Program-made: the position numbers and the translations under genes | Notes under the pieces: model-generated | What the model saw: the letters and a program-made list of their open reading frames with translations, nothing else | Told to the model about the DNA's origin: nothing | Databases searched by the model: none | Assembly: GCA_001695595.3 (NCBI GenBank) | Contig: MBPM02000001.1 | Location: 1,116,001 to 1,180,000 of the forward strand | Length of the DNA: 64,000 nucleotides | Reading direction: 5' to 3' | Origin: Plasmopara viticola | Taxonomy: Eukaryota; Oomycota; Peronosporomycetes; Peronosporales; Peronosporaceae | Part shown: positions 33,753-45,600 of the stretch, piece by piece | How the letters are laid out: each line of letters starts with the position of its first letter | Position numbering within the stretch: position 1 is the stretch's first letter

Positions 33753-36700
33753 CTTACTAGCTGCGCGTTTCCTAAAGTCATCCTCAAAGACCAAGAATCG
33801 TAGCACTTTTTAGTTTTGTACTTCAAATTCATTAGCTAAAGCACATGTATACACTCGATGACCGATGTTAAATGCAGCGATATCATGATTGCTAGACAGT
33901 TACTATAGCATTTATCGCAATGTAATTAAGTTACGCTACGCATTTGGCGCCACAACAATTTTCTTTGGTATTAATAAAGTACTGCCCTAGCTGTGGCATG
34001 GATGAAAGGATGAACGAATGGGGGGGGTATCACAACAAGCTAAATAAGAAATGGCATTATTATCCGGATCATGAAAGCATAATAGTATCTTTTATCAAGG
34101 CGAAGACGATTTTTTTTACGATATATGTGCATGAACTCCGGACTTCGTTCAAAATGCTATTCTCGTGTTCAGGCCTGTAACTCTTGGTTTCTAAGAGTCT
34201 ATACTAGAGCTACGCTACACGCCCTCGGTGTCTTTTTGTAGCAGTGTATTGCATCTGGCAAGCCTTGCGCGCAAAAGACGGCTCTTTAAAATCGGGCTGG
34301 TACCAGGATCAATACCTGTTTCAGGTTTTAAGGCATTGGATTGTATCGACATTAGATGAAAGTCGCGGTGTTGATGCTCTCACTGATAAAGGCTCAGATC
34401 TATATGGATTTGTCAGCACATATGCAAAATGTGTCAGCGGAATATTTGATTGGCCGAATGACCTTGCACTTTTGGCAAGCTTGCTGGTGTCGTACGCTGC
34501 TGCTTTTTATTAGTATGCTCTCTAAACTTAACCAGGCTAAGGATACGGCAGGCAACACTGGTTTTGTAGAAATTGCTGACCAATTAAGAAAATTGCTAAT
34601 CTTACGGCTAGATCGTTCACGACCAGTAGTTTCAAAGCGGCAGCGCAATTCTCCAACCGTGGCTAGGCGACTCGGACTTTCAGAGTTGATTGTCTTGTGC
34701 CAAGATTTTTGCCTCACGTTCAAGACCTTAATCGCTTGGATCCATACAAGTCATTTTTTCTGATGTCTATCAGGAACAGCGTAAATGGGTCACACAGACT
34801 CGGTAAATGCCATGATATAGGCATTTGATGCTTCGAACATCAATTCGAAAGCAACTTTTAATGCTTAGAAGCAAAAAGAAAAGCAGTATGTGGTATGACA
34901 AAGTTTCGCAATAGTACACTCGGCAGCTAATGAATAGAAGGGTGGCGTTCAATTTCTTAGCAAAATCAAGAGAGTGACGAGCCTTTCGAGTCATAAGACG
35001 CACTATGTGCTCTTCGCTACAATGTTGCTAGCGATTAACTGGTGGCGCACGCATTCCAGGAGCTGGCGAACCGTAGCGCTGACGACCTCGACTGTCTTCG
35101 CCAAAAAAGCCGCAGCTTTTACATGTTTAAGTCTTGACTGACTTAATATTAGCCTCGAGCACGAAGTTGCATCGCTCCGCAAAAATTGTATTACTGAACG
35201 ATCGTTGTCTTTATGCCCGGGAAAAAATGGTGGGATAGTCTCTTACGGTTAAGAACCGCAGTCAACGCTTTCTTACTTACCTAGTGCGTGTTCTACAAAG
35301 CACGACTTCAGTAAAGCCAAATTAAGCATCAGGTGTGCTCTTATCAACTAACGAATGTCACGCCTACACGCCGAACCTCTTTTGACGATGATCTTTAATG
35401 ATTTAATGAAACACAAGCGTAAATTAGTCTCAGAGACAGCAGTCACTGAACTTATAGGTAGAATACACGCACCTGATTCGTGCAACACCAAAAAAAATCA
35501 TGTTAACTCTTCACACAAGTAAATGCCGCGTGGTAAAAAACGTCATGCACGAGGCTAAAAATACCTATAAACTGATGCTGACGACAAGTTGTAAGTAGCA
35601 AACAACTGTTGCACTTAGGCATAGGACACGACGATAATTCTCAATAGACTGGCAACAAAGGATTGGACCGACCTTAAATATTAAGTTTTAAACGCACAAC
35701 AAGCGTCAAGTTGAACTTCGTTCGTTCAATAAAAATTATGTCATAAATTTCGATCACATACACACAAAACACGACATTGGCGAAGAGGAGAACGGCAATC
35801 CAAAGTAGTGGATTGAGCTGAAGTAGCGGGTAGCGCGAATCGAGACGCAGCCCTCACGAGTCTCAAGTCAGTCAAAAAATTGCTAACACTCTCACGTACA
35901 GAGCTTATATCGACTAATGTCAACGAGTCTTTGCAAAAAATGCCTTTGCGTCGTCAGCACAGTCAGGTGCGCGCTCAGAGTCATCATGTTCGGTAGCCTA
36001 CCTCGCATTGTTCTAGAGATCATATAGGCGACCGCGCTGCAAACTGCGAGTATAGACCGTGTATTTGCTGCATACGCTTTCATTTTGCAATTACGCATCA
36101 TTTGCGTGATCTACTAGGTTTATGCGTCAGCTACAAGTTGCAGCTTGAATGCCAACTTTTGTGCTTATGTAACCTGCTTTACGAAAATTCGATACAATGT
36201 ACGAGATATACCCCAAACAGAAACGCCATACACAGTGTGACAAAATAGGTTACGTCACTGGACTTCTATGGGCCTGCTTCTATCTAACAGTCTATTACAC
36301 TAAGGAATCGCTTTGATGTCCATAGGTTTGCATTTGAATGCCTAGGCTGTATACAGAACCGTTACTCTTGTTTTCTCGGTCTATGATTATCTGTGGCTGA
36401 AAGGAGTTGTTGTGTTGTGAAAAAAAAACAAAGACGCAAAAAGCAGTAGACCGTAAATGCATTTATAGTCAAGTATTTATTTTCGTACACAAGACTTGTG
36501 GGCAAGTTTTGATAGATAGATGCATAGATTTGATGGCATTTAATTATGCATGCTAAAAAGTATAGCTCACCACCATCAAAACTAAAATCGATATTGAAAC
36601 TGATGTCGACGTCTGTACATTATTGACATTAAATTTTTCTTTGGCTGACTTCAACGGAGGCCGCTGTGTTCAAAAGCTGTGTACATTCTAGTTTGCGGGC

Positions 36701-37944
36701 AATATATTTATTCGACTTGTCAACAGTGCCCATAACCTCAAGACTGATCGCAGAAGGAGAAACAGGAGGTGCTGTAACCATAAAAGCAACGAGAGAAGCA
36801 GCGACAAGAGGCTGGCGAATAGATCATATGGTGGTACCAGGTTGTCGACACCTCCCACACCTCCCCTGGGTACGCGAAGATGCCTCGACATGATCGAACT
36901 GCGACTGATCTCGCTGCGTGGAGCTCTGTGATGCTTTCGTCTCACCCGAGCGCCAATTGGTCATCCACGACCGCGCAACATTACAAAACTTTAGACTTTC
37001 GCGGTTGGGGGAAGATCAATACGATCCAATATTTTTTGACAACGAAAGTCTGTTGCTTCATAGAGCTTTTTTCGTAAGCGCTTTCTGAAGGCCTCGATGC
37101 TCTGCGGGTTAGTCATTATGCAGTTGTGCTCGATTTGGCTATTACAACCACCAATGCACGTTGAAATTTTCTCCCACCAAGGAAGCCATTCTTGCTTTGA
37201 GCTTGTTCTTGTAGGGATACACGGTATCGGACGTCAACATGGACGCCAACATACATGGATAGCTCGCTGCAGCAAGAAGACGGGGTTTTTACTGAGCGTA
37301 TGCAAACTTCAGTAGACCTTCCACATAACGTTTGCGAAGACACTGTCATAGCTTACGTTAGCGAATGCGCGCTTCTTTGCAGTCTCGAGCTTGATGGTGG
37401 CCAACTGCCTGTCGCAAACAAACTGAAAAGCAGTATCAAATGTCAAAAGGTCGCTTGTCGAGCATTCGATTTAGCTTTTAAAAGCTGCGTGTGCGCATTC
37501 AATTTTTGACGTGGTTGTATGGTTGAAGTGCTACTTTTCAGGCATAAAGGTAGCCACAAATCTGTCCTAATAAATCAACTAGGTGTCTTCCAGTAAATAA
37601 TGACATGGCTGAGCATTGTTTGGTGCCGCCAATTCTTAACTTGTTCTGATTGTCGCACTGGGCTAACCTTTCTTTAGTCTTAAGCAGCTCCTTGAATGCA
37701 TTATTCAAGGCTAAGGCTCTGCGAGCCCTGGTAGAGATGTTGGTTGTGATGTACCGGCGACAAGAAATAGGTCTGCTCTAAGAACGATGAAATCAAGTGT
37801 GCGCATCAAAGCAACATTACGGTCTATCACAAAAGGTGTTGAATCCGCAGCAAAGTCGTGGAAGACTCCTTAAATTCCCAGAGAAAGTTGTGCATTTGTT
37901 TAGCCTTTACGCATAGCTGAAGTCTGGTTACCGGATGGGTATTA
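33753..37944. other. Gene-poor stretch with weak repeat traces
   Basis: No supported gene in about 4.2 kb. Open frames at 34244-34513, 34356-34763 and 36666-36893 lack recognisable domains and overlap in different frames. The repeat partner of 32017-32133 lies at 35770-35840. The remainder shows only AT-rich sequence with stops. Confidence 0.45.
35770..35840 (+). repeat. Dispersed repeat, copy B
   Basis: Carries CACGACATTGGCGAAGA (35770-35786) and CGGGTAGCGCGAAT (35827-35840), each one base different from the boxes of copy A at 32017-32133, in the same order and orientation but closer together. Confidence 0.5.
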
Positions 37945-38271
37945 TTGTATTGTATTGTATTACGTTATCGTGTTGCCAAGTTATGCACGTGCTAGGCTCA
38001 GTCTGGCTAGTCCACGGCATAAAGTGGTGTCCGCATACGTCGGGTCTCGTTCGGCGGGCAGTGCAGCCAGCACCGAGGTCTTGAGGGTCTTCCATTATTT
38101 TGCTTAGCTCTGACTTGGTAAGAGCCCAGGTGGCGCCCGGTGCTGGAGACCGTCGCGTCGAGGGTGAGACTCGTTAGAGACCTGCAGATGCCCGAGAGCA
38201 CCTGCCCGAAGCGCGCGAGCATTTAGCCCCCGCGCTCGGAAGGAGGGCGTCACCCCAACCTTTACCGGAAA
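37945..38271 (-). mobile_element. SINE-like element, copy 2 (327 bp)
   Basis: Minus-strand copy, with its 5' end at 38271 and a (GTATT)n-complement tail at 37945. Flanked by perfect 12-bp duplications GGATGGGTATTA at 37933-37944 and 38272-38283. It retains the 71-codon ORF (38222 to 38007, minus strand) that begins M-L-A-R-F-G and ends P-L-Y-A-V-D, nearly identical to the one in copy 3. It sits in gene-poor DNA about 780 bp from the HtrA gene's 3' end. Confidence 0.9.
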
Positions 38272-38283
38272 GGATGGGTATTA

Positions 38284-39052
38284 CTTTCTCTTTTTATTGG
38301 TTGAGAAAACACTGTGTTCATTAACAGAGATAAACTGCTTTCATTGGTGGATTTAATTTAATCTCAGTGGCTTAAATTAAAGGGTACCGGCAGTTTACCA
38401 AAAGGCTACCGGCAGTTTAACGGTTCCCTTAAATTCACAAACACGCTTAAAGTAAAAATATTTGCTGACTACATACTAAATAAACCCTCGCTTAAATAAG
38501 TATCTCATTGTTTTATCGCCTCTTTTTATTTTTGAGTTAAGAATTTGCAGAAATTAATGCCTTTGCTCGGCAACCAAAGCATAGGCTGACGGATAAAGTG
38601 CAGAAACGCAAGTGTCGACGAATGTACCGTGAACTTAAAATGTACATATGGCGACATCGATCAAAATCTATCAAGGGTCAGCAACCGGAAAGTTGATACC
38701 AGAGTAGGTGATAGTGATATCGGTGTATGCTTCCTGAACAAATTCACCTTTCACTTTATCGCAAAGTGACTCAGGCCTCGAATAAGACAGCCCTAGATAG
38801 AGTTTCTACGGTCTTTTCTCTTCTGCGGAAAGACTCGTCATTCACTTGTACGAACAGTGACTTTCTATCCAAGTCTTTACTTGCTCTGTACGTGAGTTTG
38901 CAAGCACAATTCCGTGCATTGATCTTGATCCTGACAAGGAATTTGGTCAGCGCATTTCTATTTTCAGTTACATTGTGTTTGAAAGCCTGTGTAAGTCATC
39001 AATATGGCGAAATTTGTTCTTTACACCGAGCACTCCGTATCGGCCGACCAGC
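38284..39052. other. Spacer downstream of the HtrA gene
   Basis: AT-rich. An open frame on the plus strand (38727-39056) has no recognisable domain and runs into the end of the HtrA gene; it is probably noise. Nothing else is seen. Confidence 0.5.
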
Positions 39053-42000
39053 CTAGTGCTGAATTCTATGCCACTCTCCGCTCTCATGCACTAACTCACT
39101 CGTTGGCCAGTACTTGGGTTCAAGTTTAAGAGTGCTAAGATGTTCCTTGCCGTTCAGATCCGTGTACTTAATGCGCACCGAGTCGTTCGCCGACTTGGCA
39201 GTGACGGTTCGCAGAAAATCGTCGATGCTTTTGATTTTAATGCCATCAATCTCCTTTATACGGCTCGTGGGAGGCGGCCCGTAGCGAGCAGCTGGAGATC
39301 CAGAGTACCGACACGAAACGTATATACCATCGTCTAACGAGATACTGCGCTGCGCTGATACCGAGAGGGGTGGTGCTTGCAATAGCAAACCCTGCCAGAA
39401 TACGATACGATTGATCTCGGTGCCCTCCATAAACAACGTTTTGACGTCCAACTGCATCTCACGTCCATCGCGCACGATTGTGAGCCGCACCTCTGGCTTC
39501 TGAGTAAAGCGCTCTGCTTCGCGAAAGCTCGTCACAATCTTGCCATCCACAGCAACCAAGATATCGCCGTTCTTTAAGACGTCGTGAGCTTCTGTGCCAC
39601 CCCAACGGCGTGCAACGGTTAGTATCGTCCGACGGTCCGGCGCGTCCTTTTCCAAAATCTCGGCTAAAGCCTGACCAAGACCAAGCACACGAGCCTTTGC
39701 CAAACTTAGGTGCTCAAAGTCAACGCCTAAGTCATAAATTTTGGGCGTAATCCCTCGCATTAGTGGTGCTGCGCTTTCCATCACCAAGTCAATTGGGATG
39801 CCGCGGTTGAATTGACTCTCCACCTTTGAGTTTCGCCGCTGCTGCTGAAACGAAAATGAGGCCCAAAATGCACTCACTTCACCTTTTTCACTGCATATGA
39901 CACCACCTTCAGTGCCAACGACATCCTGAAGAGAAACCATCTCTAAATTATGCTCCTGGTATCGTGGTGGATTGGGCATGGGTAAGCCTATCCATTTTAC
40001 ACCAGACACAATGGTCTCACGGGACACCAGATCAGAATGGCCACTACGGCCCACGCTGCTCATAAGCCCAACAAGCCATACGGGGTCAGACGGAACCAGT
40101 GGTTTCGACGCCACTTGACAGCTTTCGATGGGTGTCGATCCAATAAGCTTCGGATCATACTGCACGATAGCAAAGTTATGCACCGGATGAACAAACACCA
40201 CGTGAGCTGGAACCATAATGGTACTGGCAAATGTCACCATGGCATCTCCCATCGAGTCGGTCACAGTGTTGCGATCAACAACCACAAGTCCTTTTACGGC
40301 ATCAATCACAAGTCCAGTGCCTCGGTAATTAGACGTTGACAAACTGTTAACGCTAAACGGCCTGTCAAAATCTACTGTCACTAAAGACCGCGCGAGTTTG
40401 TTTTCTACAGAATTTTTGCCCGGCAAAGTAGTCGTTGAACCAATCGGCTCATTTTGAGTCACACTTTCGTTTTTTTTGGCTTCAACTGCGTTACTAGGCG
40501 GAGCAAAATGCTCGCAATGCCATGTTCCGAGCTTGTCGTCGCGAACGTACTCACAGAATGGGAACCACCTGCGGTCCACATGTACGACCTCAACCTTCTC
40601 CGACTTATCCGTCAGCTTTGAAAATTTGACGACTATGCGATCACGGTCTTTGCACTGTTTCATGTAATTCTTTAATGTCTCAAGATCAGGCGTTTCAATC
40701 CCATTCACAGAATGAATGATGGCCCCGCGCCCAATTCGTGAGCGTTGAAGAAAGTACCCCGGGTCTGCAACGTATGGAGCTCCCGGGCTTAACGCATGGT
40801 TCCGTGCTTGCTGATACGACAGTGGGTTGATGACAGCTCCGCCGATCTCGATGAAACGCGATGGGGTAACTGAATGCAAATCTTGTACCTGAATTTTGTG
40901 CACTATCGGTACCCCAGAACGCTCGAGTTCCAGCTCAACCTATGGAAAAAAAGGAAGTAAAAGAACTGGCTATTAAATATCTCCGACACAATTTTTATCA
41001 AGAAAATTCTCAGTCTACCTCTTTCCCAACGTTGTCGTCAAAAATGGCTTCCAGTGGCACAAATCGCGTGATCAATTCACCATTTACACGCACCAGTACA
41101 TCTCCCGGCTGCAATTTTGTGCTCGAGGCCCCTCCGGGAATTGTTTCGGCAACTGTTAGCATACCCGTCTCGAGTGGAAAAGAAGTGCGAACGAGCCCTT
41201 CTGTCGCCGGATCGACACCTAGTCGGCGCACTTCGTCGAAAGGTTTATAATTAAAAACTGTTTGGATAGTGCCGCGAGAAACCTCCTTTCCGTCTCGAAT
41301 CAAATCAAATGCTCGTTTTACTCGATCAAGAGGTAGATAGAACGATGCTGAGGTGCCAATCTTTCCGCCAGCATTAAGAGCAATGGCATCGCCATCATGG
41401 TTGAGCACTGGTGAACCCGAAGATCCACCAGTGGTTCCTGACGAAGCTTGAAAGTAAAACGTATTGAAGTCGTTATAGCTATTAAAGCCGTAGTTAGGGG
41501 CGTCACGATCCAGACGCGCCAAAGTCCCACTAGCAATGGCAAGTTTTTCAGCAGCATCGTTACCAACAACTCGGATATCCGTTCCAACGGTAGCCTTGGC
41601 CGGCTCTAAATGCAACGAAGGCACTGTCATATGCTTCACGTCCTGATTGCCACAAAAAGTTCGTTGAACGCTTTAAAAGAGGCTACAAGTAGACGCAAAA
41701 TACCGTTGGATTAAATTGAAAGAAGCCAAAATCATGGACCGGATCACGATAAATCGGAATGACGCGCACTTCCTCGTTATTTTGGAACACAGCCTCGGCA
41801 TCCTACAAACAAAGCATTCTCAACAATTAAAAGATCAAGTCACAACTACCTTTAACAAGTAGAGAGCATCTGGTACAGAAACTTTCACCATACAATAGGT
41901 CCTGGTCCCACAACATGGCGGTTCGTTAGAATGATTCCTCTCTCTGCATCCACCACAAAGCCCGTCGCGGATCCATTGCCTGGAGACTCTGTGTCAAAAA

Positions 42001-42549
42001 ACTACCACCTCCGATCGTAAGTGTCAATGATAGCACCATACCCAGTCTTCCTTCTTCCCCACCTTAGGCGAGTTGAGCTTCAAGCTCACAATAGCCGGTA
42101 CTACACGCTCAAGTGTGGCCTTCCAGTCCAATTTATGCTGATTCGCCTCAGCCGCCACTAGCTCGGCAGCAAGGCGCGCACTCAACTGGCGCTCGTGCTT
42201 GATCTCTAAATCACGCTGCTGCTTTTCCTGTTTGCTCTGACGCCCTGTTGTCACAAATAGATAGCCGACACCCGCCACGGCTAGTACTGTCACTGCCACT
42301 TGAGCATTTTTTGTGCCTACAAATTTCAAATTACGTGAATATCGCCGACTTCACTCTCCCGAGAGGTAGCCACGTACTTGAAGCGGACGAGGAGGAAGAC
42401 GTTGAGATAGGACGTCGCAAATAGAGCATCTGCATTGACTGGGGTCGTTGACAAAGAAACTTTGCTTTCGTAGCCTTAATATGTGAACTAGACGGTGGAG
42501 GAACGAGCGAACGTCGTGCCACTATCGCTCCAGCCTTCCACATGGTCAT
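39053..42549 (-). CDS. Tandem HtrA-type serine protease (Nma111-like) with N-terminal targeting and membrane segment
   Basis: ATP-independent serine protease with PDZ domains. Six exons on the minus strand: 42549-42378, 42316-42042, 42001-41894, 41802-41704, 41642-41019 and 40939-39053, 1054 aa, all phases consistent. The Ser/Arg/Thr-rich N-terminus of about 57 residues resembles a mitochondrial presequence and is followed by a membrane helix at about 62-80. First protease unit: His near 178 (T-N-R-H-V-V), Asp near 209 (H-D-F-G-F-F) and Ser near 293 (G-G-S-S-G-S-P-V), then a PDZ ([12 protein letters not shown]). A second protease unit is degenerate: V-V-D-R-N-T-V replaces N-R-H-V-V, but H-N-F-A-I-V and PDZ motifs ([10 protein letters not shown]) remain. 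This active-plus-dead layout is the known Nma111 plan. Yeast Nma111 is nuclear, so the presequence/TM would be a difference. Ski3 is divergent 132 bp away. Confidence 0.9.
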
Positions 42550-42681
42550 CGCAGAAATAATATCAGAGTGATTGTCTGATTCATACGAACTCCACCCGTT
42601 ATTCGGGGTTGCGGTCCCACCCTTTATTCAGGCTACGATTTACCCTAAATACACGAAGGAGACTATTTTTCCTTTTCAATT
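42550..42681. promoter_or_regulatory. 132-bp bidirectional promoter (HtrA / Ski3)
   Basis: The complete spacer between two opposite start codons. No TATA box is obvious; pyrimidine-rich tracts occur before the Ski3 start (TTTTTCCTTTTCAATT). Both genes must be driven from here. Confidence 0.55.
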
Positions 42682-45600
42682 ATGTCGACGGCTATGCTTA
42701 AAAAGATGCTGCTGGATGCGGCATCAGCGCTGAAGACCGAGCACTTCCTAGAGGCACAAGAAACGGCAAGACGCGTGACTCAACTTGATCCTAACAACTT
42801 CCAGGCCTTCATGTGCGTAGGGCTTGCCAGCTTCCAGCTGCACAAGGTCCGTTATCACACGAACATCTTCGTGTTAATATTATCATGCTGACGTTGAAAA
42901 CTATTAATTTGATTGTAGTGGGAGGACTGTGAGGGGGCGTTTCGACGCGCTACTGATCTCAAACCCGACATGCCAGCGCCGTGGAAGGTGTGAAAGCGGG
43001 TTGTCGTGCGGTTAAAGACCGGGTGTGGATGGGTGACTTGATGATGCTTTCAGTATCTTGTAGATCTATATGAGGCGACAAACGATGTCAAGAGCAAAAT
43101 AAGTCCGCTACAAAAGCTCATCGATATTAATTTAAGGTACTGGAAACGAAAGGGAGTAATTGACGCGGATACAGCACCAATTTGCTAATGATTAGAGATG
43201 CGTGGTAACGATTACAGGAGCAAAAAATGGAACAAATGTCAGAAATGGGTCGCTGAATTAGCGACAACTGCATTGATATTGAAGATTTTCTCTATGGTTT
43301 GTTGTGTTGTTGACTTTTGATTTAATTGACTATTAAAATGCTGCTGTTTTCGGACTTGGTTGGAGAAGACTTTTGATGCGTGGTATTTACTAGTGGGAGA
43401 GCAATTAGGAGATAAAGGGCAGCTTTCTTTAGAAAAGACTCCAAATGAGGAGCTACCGACGGCAATGAGTATTTGGTTGGATCTTGTTGAGTTACTGCAG
43501 GTACGAAAAGACTTAATCAGCTTCACAATGGATTGCATTTGAAATACCTGGATTCAATATGGTGTAGCGCCCTGGCTTTAATCTATCAGAATGCTCTGGT
43601 ACCCCTTCCATGCTTGAGATATCGCGTCAGTTTTTCGCATTTGCATTGCGCATGAATTGGACAGCTCAAAACAAAGAAGTTGAGGCGTTTCGACTCCGAA
43701 TGGATGGCGTCATCGCCTTCTTTATGCGATACCATTTGAATGAGCTAAAAACATCCGAAAAGAAGCTTGGTCTTCTGAAGACGGTGGACGACTTGGCAGT
43801 GTCAATTGTGGAGCAGTTTCCAGATTCAAAAATTTCGGTGGAATATCTACTTCTTCGATCGGAAGATGAGGACACCCGTAGGTATCGTTGCTGTTGTTTT
43901 TTACATCAAATATCCTTACCTTACTGTAAACGGCAGCACTTGCGCCGGAAAGAGCCGAGAAATTTGCAACACGCCTATCTACAAGTCACCCAAAAAGTCC
44001 AATGGCTCTTGTGTTTCAAGCACTCGAATGTTTGCGTGCAGGGAATAGCAGCCAGGTAAATTCGCATACTGTTTACTTTCCCGGGTAGATTATGACGGTT
44101 TGTTCCCCTGTTTTTTTTTTGCAATAGGCTCGGGAAAAGTTTGTTGAAGCTCTTGCAGGTTATCCCTCCTCGTCATTTCAAGAGTGTGCTTTATGTATTC
44201 GCGTTCAGGTTGAGCTGGCATCGATCGCTATAGCCACTCGTGATGTTGAGGGTTGCCTTAAACGTCTAGCACTGGCAAAAGAGGTGGTAGCTGACAAAAA
44301 ACAGTCGCTTGGTATTGTAGGTCCGCTATCTACAGTGTACGTCAAGATTTGCATATTTGACCAAGCTTAAAAGCCTGAGTGTATGTGCTTGGTACAGATA
44401 TTCAAAAGTCAGGGTCCACTTCATGATGGCCACTGCACGCGAGTACTCAGGTGAAATTGATAGAGCACTCGAGCACTACCACAAAGTTATGAACGGTGGC
44501 GATACCATGTTTACGATTAAAGCTGCGATTGCAGCAGCAGAGCTTTTAGCAAATCAAGCCCGGCTACAAGATGCTCTCGACACCATCGATTCCTTGACGT
44601 TGGCTAAAGTAGAGGATGAAAGTATGAGCGCTGCTGTGCTCTGCACGCGAGGGTGGCTGCAGTTTAAGCTAGGCGATCTCCAGCAGGCTCAAATTCTGTT
44701 GGAGACAAATGCAAGCAAAATGTCACCAGTTGATGTATCAGCAAAAGGAAAAATGCTCAAGCGGTTGGCGATTGTGTATTGGTATCTTGAAGGCTCTCAT
44801 CAAACAGCCAAAACCGGTTGTTTTGGCATCCTATTGCAGGCCGCCAAATTGACGCCGTTTGACGCTGAAATTTTTTCTTGGCTTGGAAAATGGTATCAAG
44901 AAGTTGCGATAGATACTGTGCGTGCTGAAAAGTGCTTTTTAAAGGCGCTTTCGCTGTCTCTCACGAACGAACAAGCAGGTGTGGCCTTAAGCGATCTATA
45001 CGACGTGCAAGGCAAGTACGAAATGAATGTAAAGCTATGGGAGCGGGTAACACAAGAGCAAGAGACTGCTCCTACGTGGGCTCTTTTGCGACTGGCACAA
45101 CACCTAGTAGAGCAAGACGACGAGTCCGCCGTGGACAAATTGCATTTGGTGCTGCGCAATGATCCGACAAATGCTCGTTACTGGGTTACGTTGGCACATA
45201 TTTACCAACACTTTGGCAAGCAAGTGTCCGCACAGAGATCATATTGCAAAGCCATTGAGCTAGGTGAAACAAGTTGGTGCGTGTGCTGTGAGCTGGCTCG
45301 AGTTGAAGGATCAATGCTGCTTTTTGACGAGGCTTTGGAGCGTATTAAGCCGGTTGTGGTCAATGCGTTGTCGGAAGATGATTTTGACAAGACGGTTGCT
45401 ATCATGATTTACTCTGATCTGCTTTTGCAGCATGCTAGGTATTTGTGTGCTGAAGGTTTATACGGTCATGCTGCCAACAATATAAAGGAGGCCTCGCGAA
45501 TGATGAAAAAGTTGCCATCTGCCTCTTTGTTGTCAGGGTCTGTAGAAGCGTGCAAATTGATTGGTGACATTCACTGCTTCGCGTTCCACTTGTCTCCAGA

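Noticed and set aside
36666..37349. Possible retroelement frames on both strands
   Set aside because: No pol, gag or integrase motif could be named; frames are short and overlapping.
38727..39056. 109-codon plus-strand frame beside the HtrA gene
   Set aside because: No recognisable domain, overlaps the end of a secure gene, composition like noise.
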